The notes under the pieces are model-generated. The model was not told the origin of the DNA, made no database searches, and saw only the letters and a list, made by a program, of their open reading frames with translations. From positions 39,980,426 through 40,044,425 of the forward strand of contig CP136064.1 of NCBI GenBank assembly GCA_032622095.1: DNA of 64,000 nucleotides. The letters run 5' to 3'. The stretch's first letter is position 1. Every line of letters begins with the position of its first letter. Of the stretch, positions 23,374-38,300 are shown piece after piece. The position numbers and the translations under genes were made by a program. This stretch comes from Siphonodentalium dalli (Eukaryota; Mollusca; Scaphopoda; Gadilida; Siphonodentaliidae).

Positions 23374-26300
23374 GTAAGTCCCCCGTGTCAATAACGTGTC
23401 TGGCGTCATGGGTGCATGCATTCAAATCCACGTCCATGAGTCTTCGCGAACGATGGGTGAATGAATACCGCGAACATGTTCTTGACAACAATTCAAAAAC
23501 GTGTTAAAACTTTTCTTTTGAATCTCAATATTTGTCCGCCAAAACCTCCTATTGATAGACTCATTGGTCCGATCTGATTATTTTCTGGTATAATAAACAT
23601 ACATATGGTGGTGATATGGTATCAACTCGGACAGGGCATCTTTAACCAAAGTATTTCCTCTATTTTGTCGCGTCGAGGGGTTCAAAATAGAACCACCGAT
23701 AGCGATATACTTTAATCGCCTTCGATAATCACGAACAATCCTGCAGTATTGACAAAGCAAACATTCAAAAATGTATGGACACTTAATCGACTGTGGTTAA
23801 ACTTAAAATATGACAGAAATAGCGATGTCATATAAAGTGTTTATAACCGACTGTTCGTTTCTCAAGAAAAATTACGTCATCTTTCACGAAACAGCGACAT
23901 GCAATTATATTTGATTTTGTCTGTTCGGGTCATAGAGATCATTATGGAGGTCATCTTGGATGTTATGAGCGTAGTCATTGTAACAATGCATATTAATGGC
24001 GATATATCCTCGCGCAAATACGCACATAATCGACCTATAATATAAACTTGGTACATAATGTGATTATTTTATTCTGAAATAAGCAGATCATGGACTCTTA
24101 CCCGTTATTTCGTTTTATGACGCGGCCCACAGTTAAAACACCTGTTAAAGAGCGTTTACCAGAAAGTCTCATTTGTGTCATTGTCCGCACAAACATAGAA
24201 TCATCTCATTATGAGTCGATAATGTGACTAAAGTGTTCTCATTTCAGCACATTATGGACTCAAATTGATGTAAATCTAAGCAGAATATCTACCTAAAATA
24301 AGTTCTATTATAAGCAGATAATGTGCTGATTTTCGGGAGAACGGGCTGTAATGCGACATTGTATTACACATTATTATGATAATCGGTCTTTTATTCCCGA
24401 GGATTATGAGACAATATAGTTAATCTGTCGAATGTTAATGGCGTTCTTTGTTAATAATTTGATATGGAAAAATAAATTGGGTTCTTCTACCTTCTACCTT
24501 CTGAACGCCGAAAGACCACCCACGGGTGGGCCTGTTATTTGCTATGATGTTGGTGGGTCCTGCTGAACTGCTATGATGCTGTAATTAATATATTCACTTC
24601 CGCATTAGCTAGTAACTTGCCAGATCGCTCATGGACGCAGATGTGTACATTTGCTGCATGATATTATATCCTTTTTCCGTGGTCAGACAGCTAGGGAAGG
24701 TCCGGCGGTGCCTTTTTTTTTTGCGTAACTGGTGGAACCTGTCGTAAGATAGGGGTTAACAATGGCGGTCCCCTTGAGCTACCGATGTGGGACTGGAACT
24801 CGGGTATATACAGGTCTATTGTGTACGATAGTACAAGAACCATCTCGTTCGGATTCCTGTGGCAGTATATATATACTGTCTGGTGTTACCTTTGTGTTTT
24901 TGCGGATATATGCACATAGCGAATCCGACCGTAGCGTATGGGTTAATATAGCTGAATGGGTCACTCTCACCAAAAAAAGTGCTGAAGGGTACACAGGTTT
25001 TGAAAATGTGCTGAAGGGTACACAGGTTTTGAAATCTCATTCTAAATGACGTTTAGTTTTCGTATCTGCCATGATTTATGTTAGAGAATAATTGTTTACG
25101 TTCAAATGAACATTAAAATGAATTGAAAACAAACTGCTGATAGGCGACAGACTTTCAGAAACACAGTTTAAGTAACTGTTAGTGCCGATCATAAACCCTG
25201 TGTACCCTTCAGCACATTTTCAAACCCTGTGTACCCTTCAGCACTTTTTGTTTTGATGAGAGTGACCCCTTCCACGTTAATATACCCACTTCCGCCTTCC
25301 ATCCGTTATGTCCCTTTTGTTTTTGCGCACCTGGCGGAACCTGCCGTAAGTTATGGATTAACAATTGGGATTCCGCTCGAGCTACCGACTTGGGAATGGA
25401 ATTTGGAACATGCATATCTATTCTGCGCGATACGGCTAGAACCATCTCGTAGGACGCCTGGGGCGAGTCAGATGCGGTCGATGTTTAGTCGGACCGATAC
25501 GAATCGCCTTCAGCTTTATTAGCACGCCAGCGTTTATACTGTGCTTGAAAATATTAAATCCACTGGTGTTATGGGGAATTATGGGGGATTAGGTCGATGT
25601 AAAAGTTTTTAAAAGCTGTAGTCTTACCCCGAATTGTCAATAAAATAGTCCGACACAGATTAGCACATGTGTTGATATTGATAATAACCACACCGTTTGG
25701 AAAGCATGCGATCGTGTGGTAATCAAAGATGGATTTCGACGAAATTTGATACTTAGGGATACTTTTGTCCGGGTCAAATCGTGACCCCGACTTGACCTTG
25801 ACCTTTAAAACAGTCAATTCAAGGTCAAATCGGGTAAAACGGACGGATTTCGACGAAATTTGATACCTAGGGGTGGTTTTGTCCTGGAAGTGTTTTGGAC
25901 GAGTCAAATTGTGACCCCGACTTGGCCTTGACCTTCAAAATGATCAATTCATGGTCAAATCGGGTAAAACGGACGGATTTCGACGACATTTTATACCTAG
26001 GGTTACCTTTGTCCGGGGAGTGTTTTGGACGGGGTCAAATCGTGACCCCACCTGACCTTCAAAATGGTCAATTCAAGGTCAAATCGGGTAAAACGGACGG
26101 ATTTCGACGAAATTTTATACCTAGGGGTGGTTTTTGTCCGGGGAGTGTTTTGGACGGGTCAAACCGTGACCCCGACCTGACTTTGACCATCAAAATTGTC
26201 AATTCAAGGTCAAATCGGGTAAAACGGACGGATTTCGACGAAATTTTATACCTAGGGTTACTTACCCCCGGGAGTGTTTTGGACGGGTCAAATCATGACC

Positions 26301-29300
26301 CCGACCTGACCTTGACTTTCAAAATAGTCAATTCAAGGTCAAATCGCGCCTTTCGCCGGAAAGGAGATGGGAATCAGCCTGGACGAAGTCGGGCCCCACC
26401 AGCTAGTGTAATAAAAAGCGAGATAGCTTAATTGAAGAATGTAATGTATAACACGAGAAACTGGAAAACTTGATATATGGAAGTATCCAAATTTCCCACA
26501 TTGAATTTGAAAGCTAGTTTATATTATAATTATATTATAATTTATATTTATGGCTAATAGTATGATCTTGGTGGCGTTACCATTTCTGACTATGGTTTTC
26601 TTGTAACTGTTTGTGGCTGTTTTTTTTCTTTTCAAATGGACTACTCCATGTACGAATATAACAATAAGAAAATAATAATTGAATGTGAACCACCGACAGT
26701 AAAAATTAAGATAAAGAACATATTTTGTCGGCATTTCTATAAATGAGGATCGCTCGCACCTGTACATTGTATGGGGATAAGTTTTTTTGTCAATTGTTAT
26801 ATATATTTTTTGCGTTTCATAACCATAAAACGGCATCTAAGCCACATTCATCGACAGTCAAACAATCCCCGGTTTATAGCTACGCCGGACCTGATATAAC
26901 GATGCCGTCATCAACGAAACGTCGATTTCAATTGTTACACAATCAGTTTCAATGGGCGCAGCTGTTATCTAAATAATGTCGATTCAGGGTGTGTGGGTAG
27001 TACGAGTATCGGGTTGGGTTTTGTTTTACCGTTATTGATTTCAGCAACAGGATGGCGGCCTGGGCTATTCACGTTAATGGAGGGCGTGTTCAAGACCATT
27101 ATGTTGGCTCGAGTATTTTCCTCTGGAAATGTGTGAAAACTATTTATTACATTCCTACATGTATGTGTGATTTACCTTGATTTCTTGAGTAATTATAAAC
27201 GATAAATTCAGTAGTGAATTATGTCACTTTAAAGGTACTCAATCCGATCAGACGGTCCCCAAATCATCAAGTTACAACAACAATAACAACAACAAAATTT
27301 CTTCAAAATACCCTTTAGAATCGATTAATTACAACAAAATAACCACTGTTAACTATGGTATAAAACTTCCCAAAACGCTAGTTATTTATCAATATGTTGA
27401 ACGAAATAGGGCCGTATATATATTATCACTTAATTATTACGAAATTTCGCTGTATTACACTTGATTTTAGAGTTATCCATCTTCTTCCGCAATTTGGTTG
27501 GTTGGACGAATAACAAGTTTCCAGGCCGAAAAAAGTATACATCTCGAGAAATAACAGATTTCAAAAATCGATATCTGATCACTCTGAGCTTTGATGAGTG
27601 GGTTCATCGACTCGAATCAAATATTTTTTATCCCAGAATCCAAACAGATAGTAATTTAGGGGTGTTTAATCGGATAATCCATATTTAACTACATGTAGCG
27701 CATTTTGTATTCATACGCGCTATTAAAATGTATGCGGGATGGGTATAATGACTTTATTATACGGATTTCTGGTATATCAGATGTTTATAGTAGAATATAA
27801 TATACAGAATAATCACTTGATTGAACAGTTGGCGTAAAATAAATCATTCGAGGCGGGGACTATAGTTTGTAAAAGACTCGAGCGCAATGCGCTCTCGTGT
27901 TTGTACAACGTCCCTGCCGTTAGTGAATTATTAACCAGTTCAATCCAGTGATATATTTATGATATTAGTGTGAAATTGCTGTCTTGGGATCGTCTGTCGA
28001 TCACGTAAATCGGCTGACAGCCGCTGGCTATAGCTATAGTTGAGGTTTTTCGTTTTATCATCTAAAACTCTCTATTATCAAATCGCCCTGTACGGATAAG
28101 CTTATCCTGCTTTCCTATAACGCGAGCATTGGATCACCGATACCTGGATACATCGACTGGTCGATCTCGATATAAACGAACTGAATTAGATATAAACTCC
28201 GCTGGTGAATATGAGCCCACGGCATGTTAGAACTTCCTGTACTAAGTGCTATACGTATAGCAAACAATATAAATATAATATAATTAGCAGCTCAATTTTT
28301 CTATAAAAAAAACTACGTCTTGCATTAACCCTTTAACCAACAGAAGGGCCCTGTGCCAATGCATTCTCTTATATATGCGAGTCGACCATAGGTCGCCTCG
28401 CATATATAAGAGAATGCATTGGCTTAACACATTAAAAATTATAAAATTGTTAAAGAATGTAAGAAAAAATGGTAAAAAAAGATTTTTTTTAGGCCAATGC
28501 ATTCTCTTATATATGCGAGGCGACCTATGGTCGACTCGCATATATAAGAGAATGCATTGGCACAGGGCATAACTGTAACCATCACAATGTGGTCAATGAG
28601 CCGGTTCCAATTATATCCATATTTGTATGGTTTTATTGAGACAGACCCAAGATAATTTAGGCTGTTGAAGCTTTATTTGGACGGTTTTGGCCGGTTTGTT
28701 GGGTAAAGGGTTAAATCAGGACATAATAAACCAATTTTATTGTATTAATGAAACATCATATATTTCTTTCTAATATAATATATCTCCCAAAAATTGGGCG
28801 TATTTTCATGAACACACGCGTCATTTTGTTATTTACAATAATAATTATATACTGCTAAAACTTCTGTAAAAGTTTTGGGATTGGAACGAAAAGAAAACTT
28901 GGGCTTAGTCCTCATAACTTAAATAGAGAACGTACAAATAGAACAAAATTCCAGGGCCCGTGTTCACCAACTGGGTTTATATATATATAGTCCAAGTGGT
29001 TTACACCGGGCGAGGCTCAATGCGAAACTATCTGTGGTCGTCGATCTGAGAGACATCGCCGCGGTATGGGATTATCAATTCAAATGGATTCAGCAGTATA
29101 CATGTTTGGTTCGTTTCAATTAAGGTTAGAGTTTTTGTGTACTAACGTCCACATTCTTGAATATAAAGAGGCGGGTAAGTATCCCACAGAACAATTATAT
29201 TATCAACATTCATCCGGTAAATAAGCTCATATAGAAAAACACACGAAATAAGCCCATATAGGGATTATTTGAATCTGAATTCAGCTCTATATGACACGAT

Positions 29301-32300
29301 CAAAACATTCGTATATGAGGTTATATCAATTCGAAATAAGTTCATATGGGCACTATTTAATCTACTGTTTTCATCGACACGACGTATCAGACGAACGCTC
29401 TTTATAATGTGTTTTCACTGCGGTCCGCGCCATTCAATGAAATAACGGGTATAAGTCCTATATGAGCTTATTTCAGAATCAAATTCGTTCCACGTGAACC
29501 TATGTGAATATTTAGGTCCTATATGAACCAATTTGCATGAGGATATGTTGAAGAGTCATCCCGCAGACAGATTCAGACTGGGGCGTTACAGTCCTATGTA
29601 GGGGGGCCGGGTGGGGGGTCTGCATACTATCAGGAAAAGTAAGATCATTGAGATGAAGATGATAGAAAAACTACCACGCTATGCCAGCTTGTTTCTATGT
29701 CGCTCACTATAACGTCATTGACATTGTTTTATGTACGCAAACTGCCATTACACTTGAGAAAGACCCCTAGAATGGTCGGAAGCTCATGGAATAAAATGTC
29801 ACAACAAGTCTATAAAGTGTTACAATCTTATTTATATTGCAGATTGTAATGGTTCTCTCTTTTTTTCGGAGGACAATAACTACTTTGAACAAGATTACTC
29901 TCTATTCTCAAACATTTCCCCAAACGGAGTGTTCCACATCACTTTAACCTGGGTAACGCCGGGTTCTCTGATAATTATCTCCCGCGATCTTCTTGCGTTC
30001 TGATTGGCTGCACACTGCTATATACTATTTGCGATAGAATCCTCGTATCGACAACGCTAAATTGTTGTTCCTCGTGGAGGAATAGTCCACTCGATTGCCG
30101 CTAGCGGACTATTACTCCTCAATGACCACCAGCTTGGCATATATCAACTCCAAGCCATACATTTATCTACATAATATAACCCATGTTACATGCAATGTCA
30201 TGTTTCTATGAGATGAAATACATATTTTAACCGAGTGAAATAGACTGCATAGGCCTGAAATTATAACTATCTGTCTTTTCTTGTTGTCTTCAGGATCGGA
30301 AGTATTGTCTTGTGATGGTTGACCCAGACGCACCGACACCATACGACAATTATATGGAGCATTGGCTCCATTGGCTTATTACTGATATTGCAGTGAGTTT
30401 TCTTAAAAATACCATTTAATTCAGATTCGATTTTCAATTTCTTCATTCAACGTATTCAAATAAGTTTCAGACGACAGGAGTAGTATTATTTCCTTGTATG
30501 ACATACACACTTGCTTAAGTTTTTGGATCTAACGTGTACGGAAAGAGCAGGGAAAGGTATCCATTATATAAAGTATGCGCGCATCCAGCTAAGTATAAAA
30601 AGAGTGCCCTATCTGGAGAGTTGCCACAACAAATCCTTGACTTTTATTAGGAAATATTTCTATATTTTTCAATAAAAATAACATTCGTCTACACTCAAGT
30701 TCAAAGATAATCGATGTACATATTAACAAATTATCATCCCTTCAGATGGCGTTAACGTGACCACTGCCCTGTTTCCTTCAGACTAATTGGTAACCAACCA
30801 GGAGAAGCCGCCTTCACATTTCTATAGACATATCCACCACTATAGATATAGCCACTGCTATTCATTTCCGAATAAGCTCGGAGCATATTATAATTTAGTG
30901 ATTGAAAATAAAGTTAATTAAATGTATATTGATTATAGAAATTAGCCCAAGGAACTGATCAAGGCGAGGTAATTCAAATTAAATTAGACTTGATGTTGAA
31001 TACAAATGAACATGCTTAACAAACATATGCAATAAACATTTTTGAGATCTGAAAATTTCACAGCTGAGAGATAAATGCAAATGTAATTACTTTATGCCAC
31101 TCAAATAATTTCTTATTGAGTCTATTGAATGTATTATTGAATCATTTCCAAGGAAGCCGGCAATGATTCGCACTTGAAATATAAACAAAACAGAAAATAG
31201 GACTTGCACCGAATAATGTGATTACGACGAGTACCTGCGGCGAAGGCGTGCGAATATAGAAAACTTAATATCTTCCTTCAGCAGTGAAGTCTCTGATTCT
31301 ACAACAAATACCAATTGTGAGAAAATCTGAAATGTCCCTTTAATTACACTTGAGGACACAACTTTTCATTTACCTACTACAGATTGAACTTCCTTTAAGA
31401 AGGCTGACTCCTTATTTAACCAATTATTCACTAGTTCAATTACTTCTTTCAGCTTTTCTTTTGTAATTTGGAGAGTTAGCTCCACTGCGTCAAAACCAAT
31501 GCCTAGAAGACAAAAATTGTGGAACGTGGACAAGCCTTGTGAATAGACTCAGTCATGCCCCAATGAAACAATACCTCACAAAAGCTCTGAAAGAATTGCT
31601 CTGTTAGCTTTGGCGTATCTCACCTGCAAGGTCGTCAATGTAATTTACTATGTTGCTCCGAATATATTTGCAAGAATAAGCTACATCAGTAGTAACACGT
31701 TGACATGGGTAAGCGGCTGATCGAAGATAATAAATTTTGTCTTTCCATTTAAATGCTGCTAAACGAATGTCCCCCCTGGTCTAAATATATGGCTATAAGC
31801 ACGGGATAAGTCGACCTGAAGTGAAGACCTCACTTTAACCTTGATTAAATCTACAAGGTTGTCCAATGAAGGAAACGTAAATTTCACATATTTCCCCAGA
31901 TAAATGTCTTTCGGAACTCCTTCATTGGCTGAATTTCCTTTGGGAAACTTACATCCATTACTATACGCCTTTCTGAGACATTTTTCTCTATTTAATGGGT
32001 TAATGTTAATACCACATTTGAAAGAATTGGAATGAAATGGCCCAAAGATAGATCCTGATTCAAGCTCCTTGCTTTTGTAAGAATCCTTATGACGGAATTT
32101 CCCGAGCGCCTTTATGATTTTTAAGTATCTGGTTTACTATATGTTGAGGTTTAACGCGCCAATTGGAAAACCATATTCACAGCCTGTTCTCCCCAAAAAT
32201 ATAATAAAACCTGTTTTAGGTAGATAATCTGCTTAGAAATCGAAAAAAATGTGCTGAAAATGAGAGCGTTTTAGTGACATTACCGACTCATAATGAGGCG

Positions 32301-35300
32301 ATTCTAACCAGATTATGTGTAGACAATGTCACAAATAAGTCAACTCACGACTGTTCAGGTGTACGCTATTTAATATGTGTTTCACTGTGGCCCGCGCCAT
32401 AAAACGAAATAACGGATATGATCCATTATCTGCTTATTTCAGAGTCAAAGAATCACATTAGGTACCTATTTCAAATTATAGGTCGACTATGTGCGTATTT
32501 GCGCGAGGATATCTTGTGCTATTCAAGTAGCTGGTAAAGTTTAATATCCTCATAATACGACAAAATATATTTAATTTTACATGTTTAATTGGCTCTGCAC
32601 TGGTATTTACCAACCTCAAAATTATATTTCCCTGATTTGAGTAGAGTCGGCGATTATCTTTGAGCTGTTTTCTATGCATAAATTTGACCTCTGATCAAGA
32701 GCCTCTGGGTCACCACCTATCAGAATTTGATTTCTCTATAGGTGTATGTACTAAGTTGTCAGAATCCTGTGAATTCTGGTTGAGAATGTCTGATTTTGAA
32801 TTAAGTCTACCGGTAGCACAGGTCGAGAGTGATCTTGTTGATTCATTAATAATGTGATTTGATTGGGACTCATTGGAAATCATCTCTCTGTGTCCATTTG
32901 CATATGCCTTAGTTAGCCAGTATAGAGGATAAAATCATGTTGATATTGGATTTAACTCTTTAAAATTTCAAATGGGTTAATCTAGTCATCTTTGAGTGGT
33001 AAATGGACAGGCAAGTGAACACTCGGGGTGATTTGCTTTCTCTTGCTTTTCTTGCCAGCAGGTGGCACCGAAATGTTCACCAATTCGCTCTTTCCCCTTG
33101 ACGGTAGCTTTATGCGAACAAGCACCATTACATTTATTACTTGGTGTACAAAACCATGACAGTGGGTCAATATTATTGTTTCCTCCTTGCTATGCCGAAG
33201 CATTGAGTTTCTCGGGCTTACTAGTAACCGTAGATGTATATCTTTGTTTTACCCTCACAAACTTTTCTAAAATAGCAGGTTCAAGTTGAGTGGAATCGTC
33301 AGCCCAAGTTTTTTCGGCTGTTTCTATGTGTTTGACCCAATCCGAATAAAATGTTAAAAGCGATTTCCACCAGTACACAGAATAACAATAACTGAATCTT
33401 TTTTAGAAGAGCTACTCTCCCATTCCTTTCTACAAATAGCTAAGCTCGCCAAATAAGTCACTGTCCCAAGCACTAAGCCCAAACAGTTATGTCCTCCATG
33501 AGCTCATCAACTACACTGGAGTTCCCTCCAAAACTACCTGATTAATGATTGGTTGGTCTGCACTTCCTGTTTCTGTGTGACTCCAATTTAGGGAATGGGA
33601 AGTGGAACAGTATATACAGAACATAACAACAATCTCCCTCTTCTTTCTTTTCTCTATTTACACTACGGCATATACATGTCCTCATATGCATTTACAACTG
33701 GCTATTCCTCAAGAGAGTAAGCAACGTCGAACTGCTTGGTCCTCTCTTAGTCAGTGCGTTTGTCAGCTGCAATCTGCTTTTGACCCATTGAATTTTAACC
33801 TCCTGCTTTATCATTTCCTTAATTATAGAAATGTCTATCTTCAAACTGTTATCCGCAACAAGCTTGCTTGAATATACAGCATCATAGAGTGAACGATTGT
33901 CAACCAAATCTATCGCGGAAATGGCCACGAATAAGCCTAGGCTTACTGCCAGATCCCTTTATCTCTTATTTCTTATTGTGTATGTTACAATTGTATTTAG
34001 TGCCTACTTGAGAAATAAAATATTGTTTAAACTAACAAAAAAGCAGATGGATAGTTTCTGTTGAAAGCATTCTTCTATGAGAGCACATTTCAACACATTC
34101 AATAAGTGCTAATGTATCAGCAGCAAGGGTGCTTTTCACTATTCGTTTCAATTTACGAGCCAACACAATGCATAATATTTATTCTGTTCATAGTTCACTA
34201 AACATATCACGTGTCCGCCTTGGGAACCACCATTTGGAAGATTGGCATAGGAAGAATAAGAAAACCCAACAATCTTGCAATCACTCGGCGACTCACCGAG
34301 TGATGGAAATTTAAACATAAAGTTCTCCTTTATCACCTGTACTACATTACCTTTTTCATTATTTGATGTCTCCTACAACTGCACTTTCGAGACGTGTGCG
34401 GAGTTGACAAATATCTCAATGAAATGTCTGGCCCGGTTTGTCCTGCAACCCAGTTGAACTGCTCGCAAACACTTCGGAAGTAGGATTGTTCCTTAGAATT
34501 AAGATTGGCATGACTTTGACTCATTAGAAGATCAGTCAGTTGTATTGGCTTGATAGCTTCAACATTATGACTTTGATGAATGAAGATATAAAAATTCTTC
34601 TGTTGCTGAACATTAAGTCCAAGATATTTAAAAAGGGTTTCCTCATCATTCCCTATTTTAAACTTATCTCTGAGAGCGCATATAACAGTTTCTTCAACTT
34701 TTGAAGTTCCTCCCCACACAAAGTCATCCACATGTATATATAATACAGCTTCATTCATCCAGTAGAATAATGCTTCGTCATGTTTTGATGTAGTGATTCC
34801 TAAATTGATAAGTTCTTCAGTAATACTCAAGTAACATTCTCGAGAGGCATCAACAAGGCCGTAAATACATTTGTTTAACTTCCATTGTTTATTTTGTGCA
34901 CATGCCTCTGGTGGTGGCTTATGTAAAGAACTCGATCGATGGGTCCGCCTTGAAGAAACGCTGCCTTTACTTCAATAGAATGACAAATCAATTCCTTAAA
35001 AGCAACGTATGCTAGAACAAGTCTCAAGTTTTACTTTGAACATGTATCTGAGTCAGTTTTAAGTTCTTGTAGATTTCTTTCTTCAAATCCACGAGCTACT
35101 AGACGAACTTTGGTCATAGAAACGTCATGTTTGATCTTGTGATTAACAACCCAACGAGCTGAAATTGCTGATTCTCCTATATCGTCAACTTCAGTATAAA
35201 CATGGTTAGTTTTCCAGTTAGATAGATCACATTACTTAGCTGCATGCACATCATTAGTGAAGTCTTGATTTTCAGTCAGAAGAACATCATTGTCAATTAC

Positions 35301-38300
35301 CTGGTCGTCACACAATTTCCATTTGTCATTGTAATTTTCCCAATCAATGCAGCTTTTATCTTCAGTTTTGATGTTCGTGATATTCAGAAAATTTCTATAC
35401 TTCCCTGAAGCTTTTCCAGCTTTACACAATGCAGTAGCTTGAATCCAATCAGCACTCTCAGATGGTAGATAAAGCACATTAGTGTCATTTACTTTGTGAA
35501 GTTGGAAATTCTTACATTCTGAAACTACCTCAAAATTATTAGAATATTCCTCAGAATGTTCAACATTATCAACATGATGCTGAGAATCTCTGTCATCGGT
35601 GTCTAACCGATGATCGTCTTCAAGTGTGTCAGTGGAATCTGAGTTGTCCTTCTGTTGCTTCTCAGCAGAGAAATGACCAGGTTCCTGAATGTCCAATGTA
35701 ACATCTTTAACATGGGCAAGTATTTTACATCTAGACGATCATAAGTTCATCCATGTTTGACAAGAACTTGCTTATTTTCCATCCCAATGGCAGTTCCAGG
35801 GCCTCTCCAACGATCACTGTCATTTCTTTTGTAGAACACGGAATCACCATTTTCAAACAACTTCGCTGGTCCGTATGTCATATCTCAATGCTCTATGCAG
35901 TCTTTCCGAACTCTTATTTCTGACGAATTCTTTTCTAGCTTTATGTAAAGCATTCTAATTATTTGCAACTCTTTCACTATAAGATTTTCCTTCAAGAGCT
36001 GGAATACTGTCAGTAAATGCATTCGGAATATTAGGAATCCTCCCAAAAACTAATTGGTTTGGACTATATCCATTGTGATTCTGTGAACAGTTGTTGGCAC
36101 CGACAGCCCAGGACAGAGCTGTATCTAAGGAGCATTTTGGATCAGGCATGATTATGTTTATTAATTTTTTTAGAACACCATTATATCTCTCACGAACACA
36201 ATTTTTCCATAGAATTTCGGCGGCCGTGGTTACAGCAATAATGTTCAAATTGTCACACATATCTCTAAAGTCTGAATTATTGAAATCACTTCCATTATCG
36301 GACAGAAATCGACTGGCCGATCCAAAACAGCTCACTCAATTTTTCACGATCTTGTCCACTATGACGTTTCTTTCCTTGCTGTGAATGACAGTTGCAACAG
36401 AAAACCTGGTGAACATATCAACAGGGTGTAAAATCCAGGTGTTCTTTCCGAAAGAAATCAAGTCCATTGCCACAGTATCATTATGCGCTTTAGACATAGG
36501 AAATCCTACCACTGGCCTAGGTTTCAACTTCTTGAAATTTTGACATATCTCATAGCATGAGGAAATCCTTTCTAGAATATTAAAAATATCCTGAGATTTC
36601 AAACCAGATTGTTCCAAAAGTTTCTTCAGTTTTTCATAAGACGGATGACTAAACTGTCGGTGAAGTATTAAAGCAATCCTCTCTTTCTCTTGCACTGTAT
36701 TGTCTTCAAAGTCCATGAATAGAGTAACATTAGGCCTGGAAGTTGCTGAATAAATATGGCGACTTATAAGAATACAGTAGTTACTTGACGAGGTGAAATA
36801 TAGTTTGATCTCTTCTCCCAACATTTCAACTGTATCGTTATGAAAATTCAATATAGTTGATGCCTTCATTGAGATTTTACTCATAAGGAGAGGAAAATGT
36901 CCAGGTATTACCTCTGCCGCTAGTAGAACTTCTTGGCTTACTTATCGGCAATTCCACTTTCTTGAAAGATATCACTGTTATCTTTTATGTTTTCTCGTCA
37001 CCAAATTTGAAGGGTTTGTTGCTAGCTTTAGGTGTCATTATCTTCTTCTCTTCAGTCAAGGCGTCCATGAAACAATCTAACCACTTTCACACACAGTTGT
37101 GGTGCATCCAGAATCAAGGATATCATAACTTACTGTTTCTCGAAACAACAGTTTGCTTTGTTGATCGTCAACTTCTTTCTCTGACTGAAACAAAGTCATT
37201 TTAACTTTTGAAGAAATTTCCCTGAAATTGAACAGCGGGTGATGTTACCAGTTCTGTCAATTGGACTTTTTCTGCGAACATTTCGTGAATGGTCCTGCTC
37301 ACTTTTATCATAAGAAACAAACTTTCTATTTCCAAACGGTTCATTTCATGGCTTACTGTTGATGCTATAAAACACATCACGTTTGGGCTCAATTTTAACA
37401 GCAACACAACTCGATGCCTCAGACATTGAAGATAATGATCCAAAAATCTGTTTTAGTTGATCTACAATAGTCATATGTGAAATCCGTCATAGTTGCTCTA
37501 CCAAGCTGTTCCTTTTCTTCAGGAATGTTCGCACTCTTCAACATTCTGTAAGCGAGAACACGACTGAAACGTTCAAAAGTTTCATATGCAGCGAAAGCAC
37601 TTTGATTTGTGTCCTTCAGGTACAGTTTGTCAAGTCGCTGTATTAGATTTTTAACAGCATCCTTGTCACTGAGTTTCTCTACTTCTAACTCCAAACCAGC
37701 TACTCTAGCTTTACCAGATAGGGTAGATAGGTGGCTGGCCTTGTTTTTCACATTTTAAATCAGTCACTGCCTGCCATATTGTAATTTACTTTTTCCAATC
37801 TTCACAGTCGCTTTCTTGTGTCAAATTGGGTGGACATCTGTAACTGGATCGCTCTGCTACCATGTAAAATTAGCTGAGCTCACCTAATAATTCACTGTCC
37901 CAACCACTAAGTCCAAACACTTGTCTATTAGCTCATCAACTACACTGAAGTTCCCTCCAATACTACCTGCTTACTGGTTGGTTGTTCTGCACTTCCTGTT
38001 TCTGGGTGAGTCCAATTTAGGGAATGGGAAGTGGAACAGTAAATACAGAAAGCAGGGCTTACTTGTGACCGTAGATGTATACCTTTGCTTTACCCTCACA
38101 AACTTTGCTAAAATAGCAGATTCAAGTTGAGTGGAATCGTCAGCCCATGTTTTTTCGGCTGTTTCTGTACGTTTGACCCAATAATGTTAAAAGCGATATA
38201 CACTCGTACACAGAATAATACTAATAACTGATTCTTTTTAGAAGAGCTACTCTCCCATTCCTTTCTACAGAACTGATTCCTGGTCTACTAATAATTTCGA

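Larger units (their letters stand above)
33431..38054 (-). mobile_element. Copia-like LTR retrotransposon, degenerate, inserted in a DIRS-like relic
   Basis: Two ~192-bp LTRs in direct orientation (33431-33622, 37863-38054). A primer-binding site abuts the right LTR, a polypurine tract abuts the left one, and the - strand order gag, protease, integrase, RT is diagnostic of Ty1/copia. Coding is broken by stops and frameshifts and the LTRs differ at many sites, so the copy is old. It lies in PEBP intron 2, antisense to the gene. Confidence 0.88.

Noticed and set aside
25895-26431. 178-codon ORF
   Set aside because: By-product of the ~130-bp tandem repeat.
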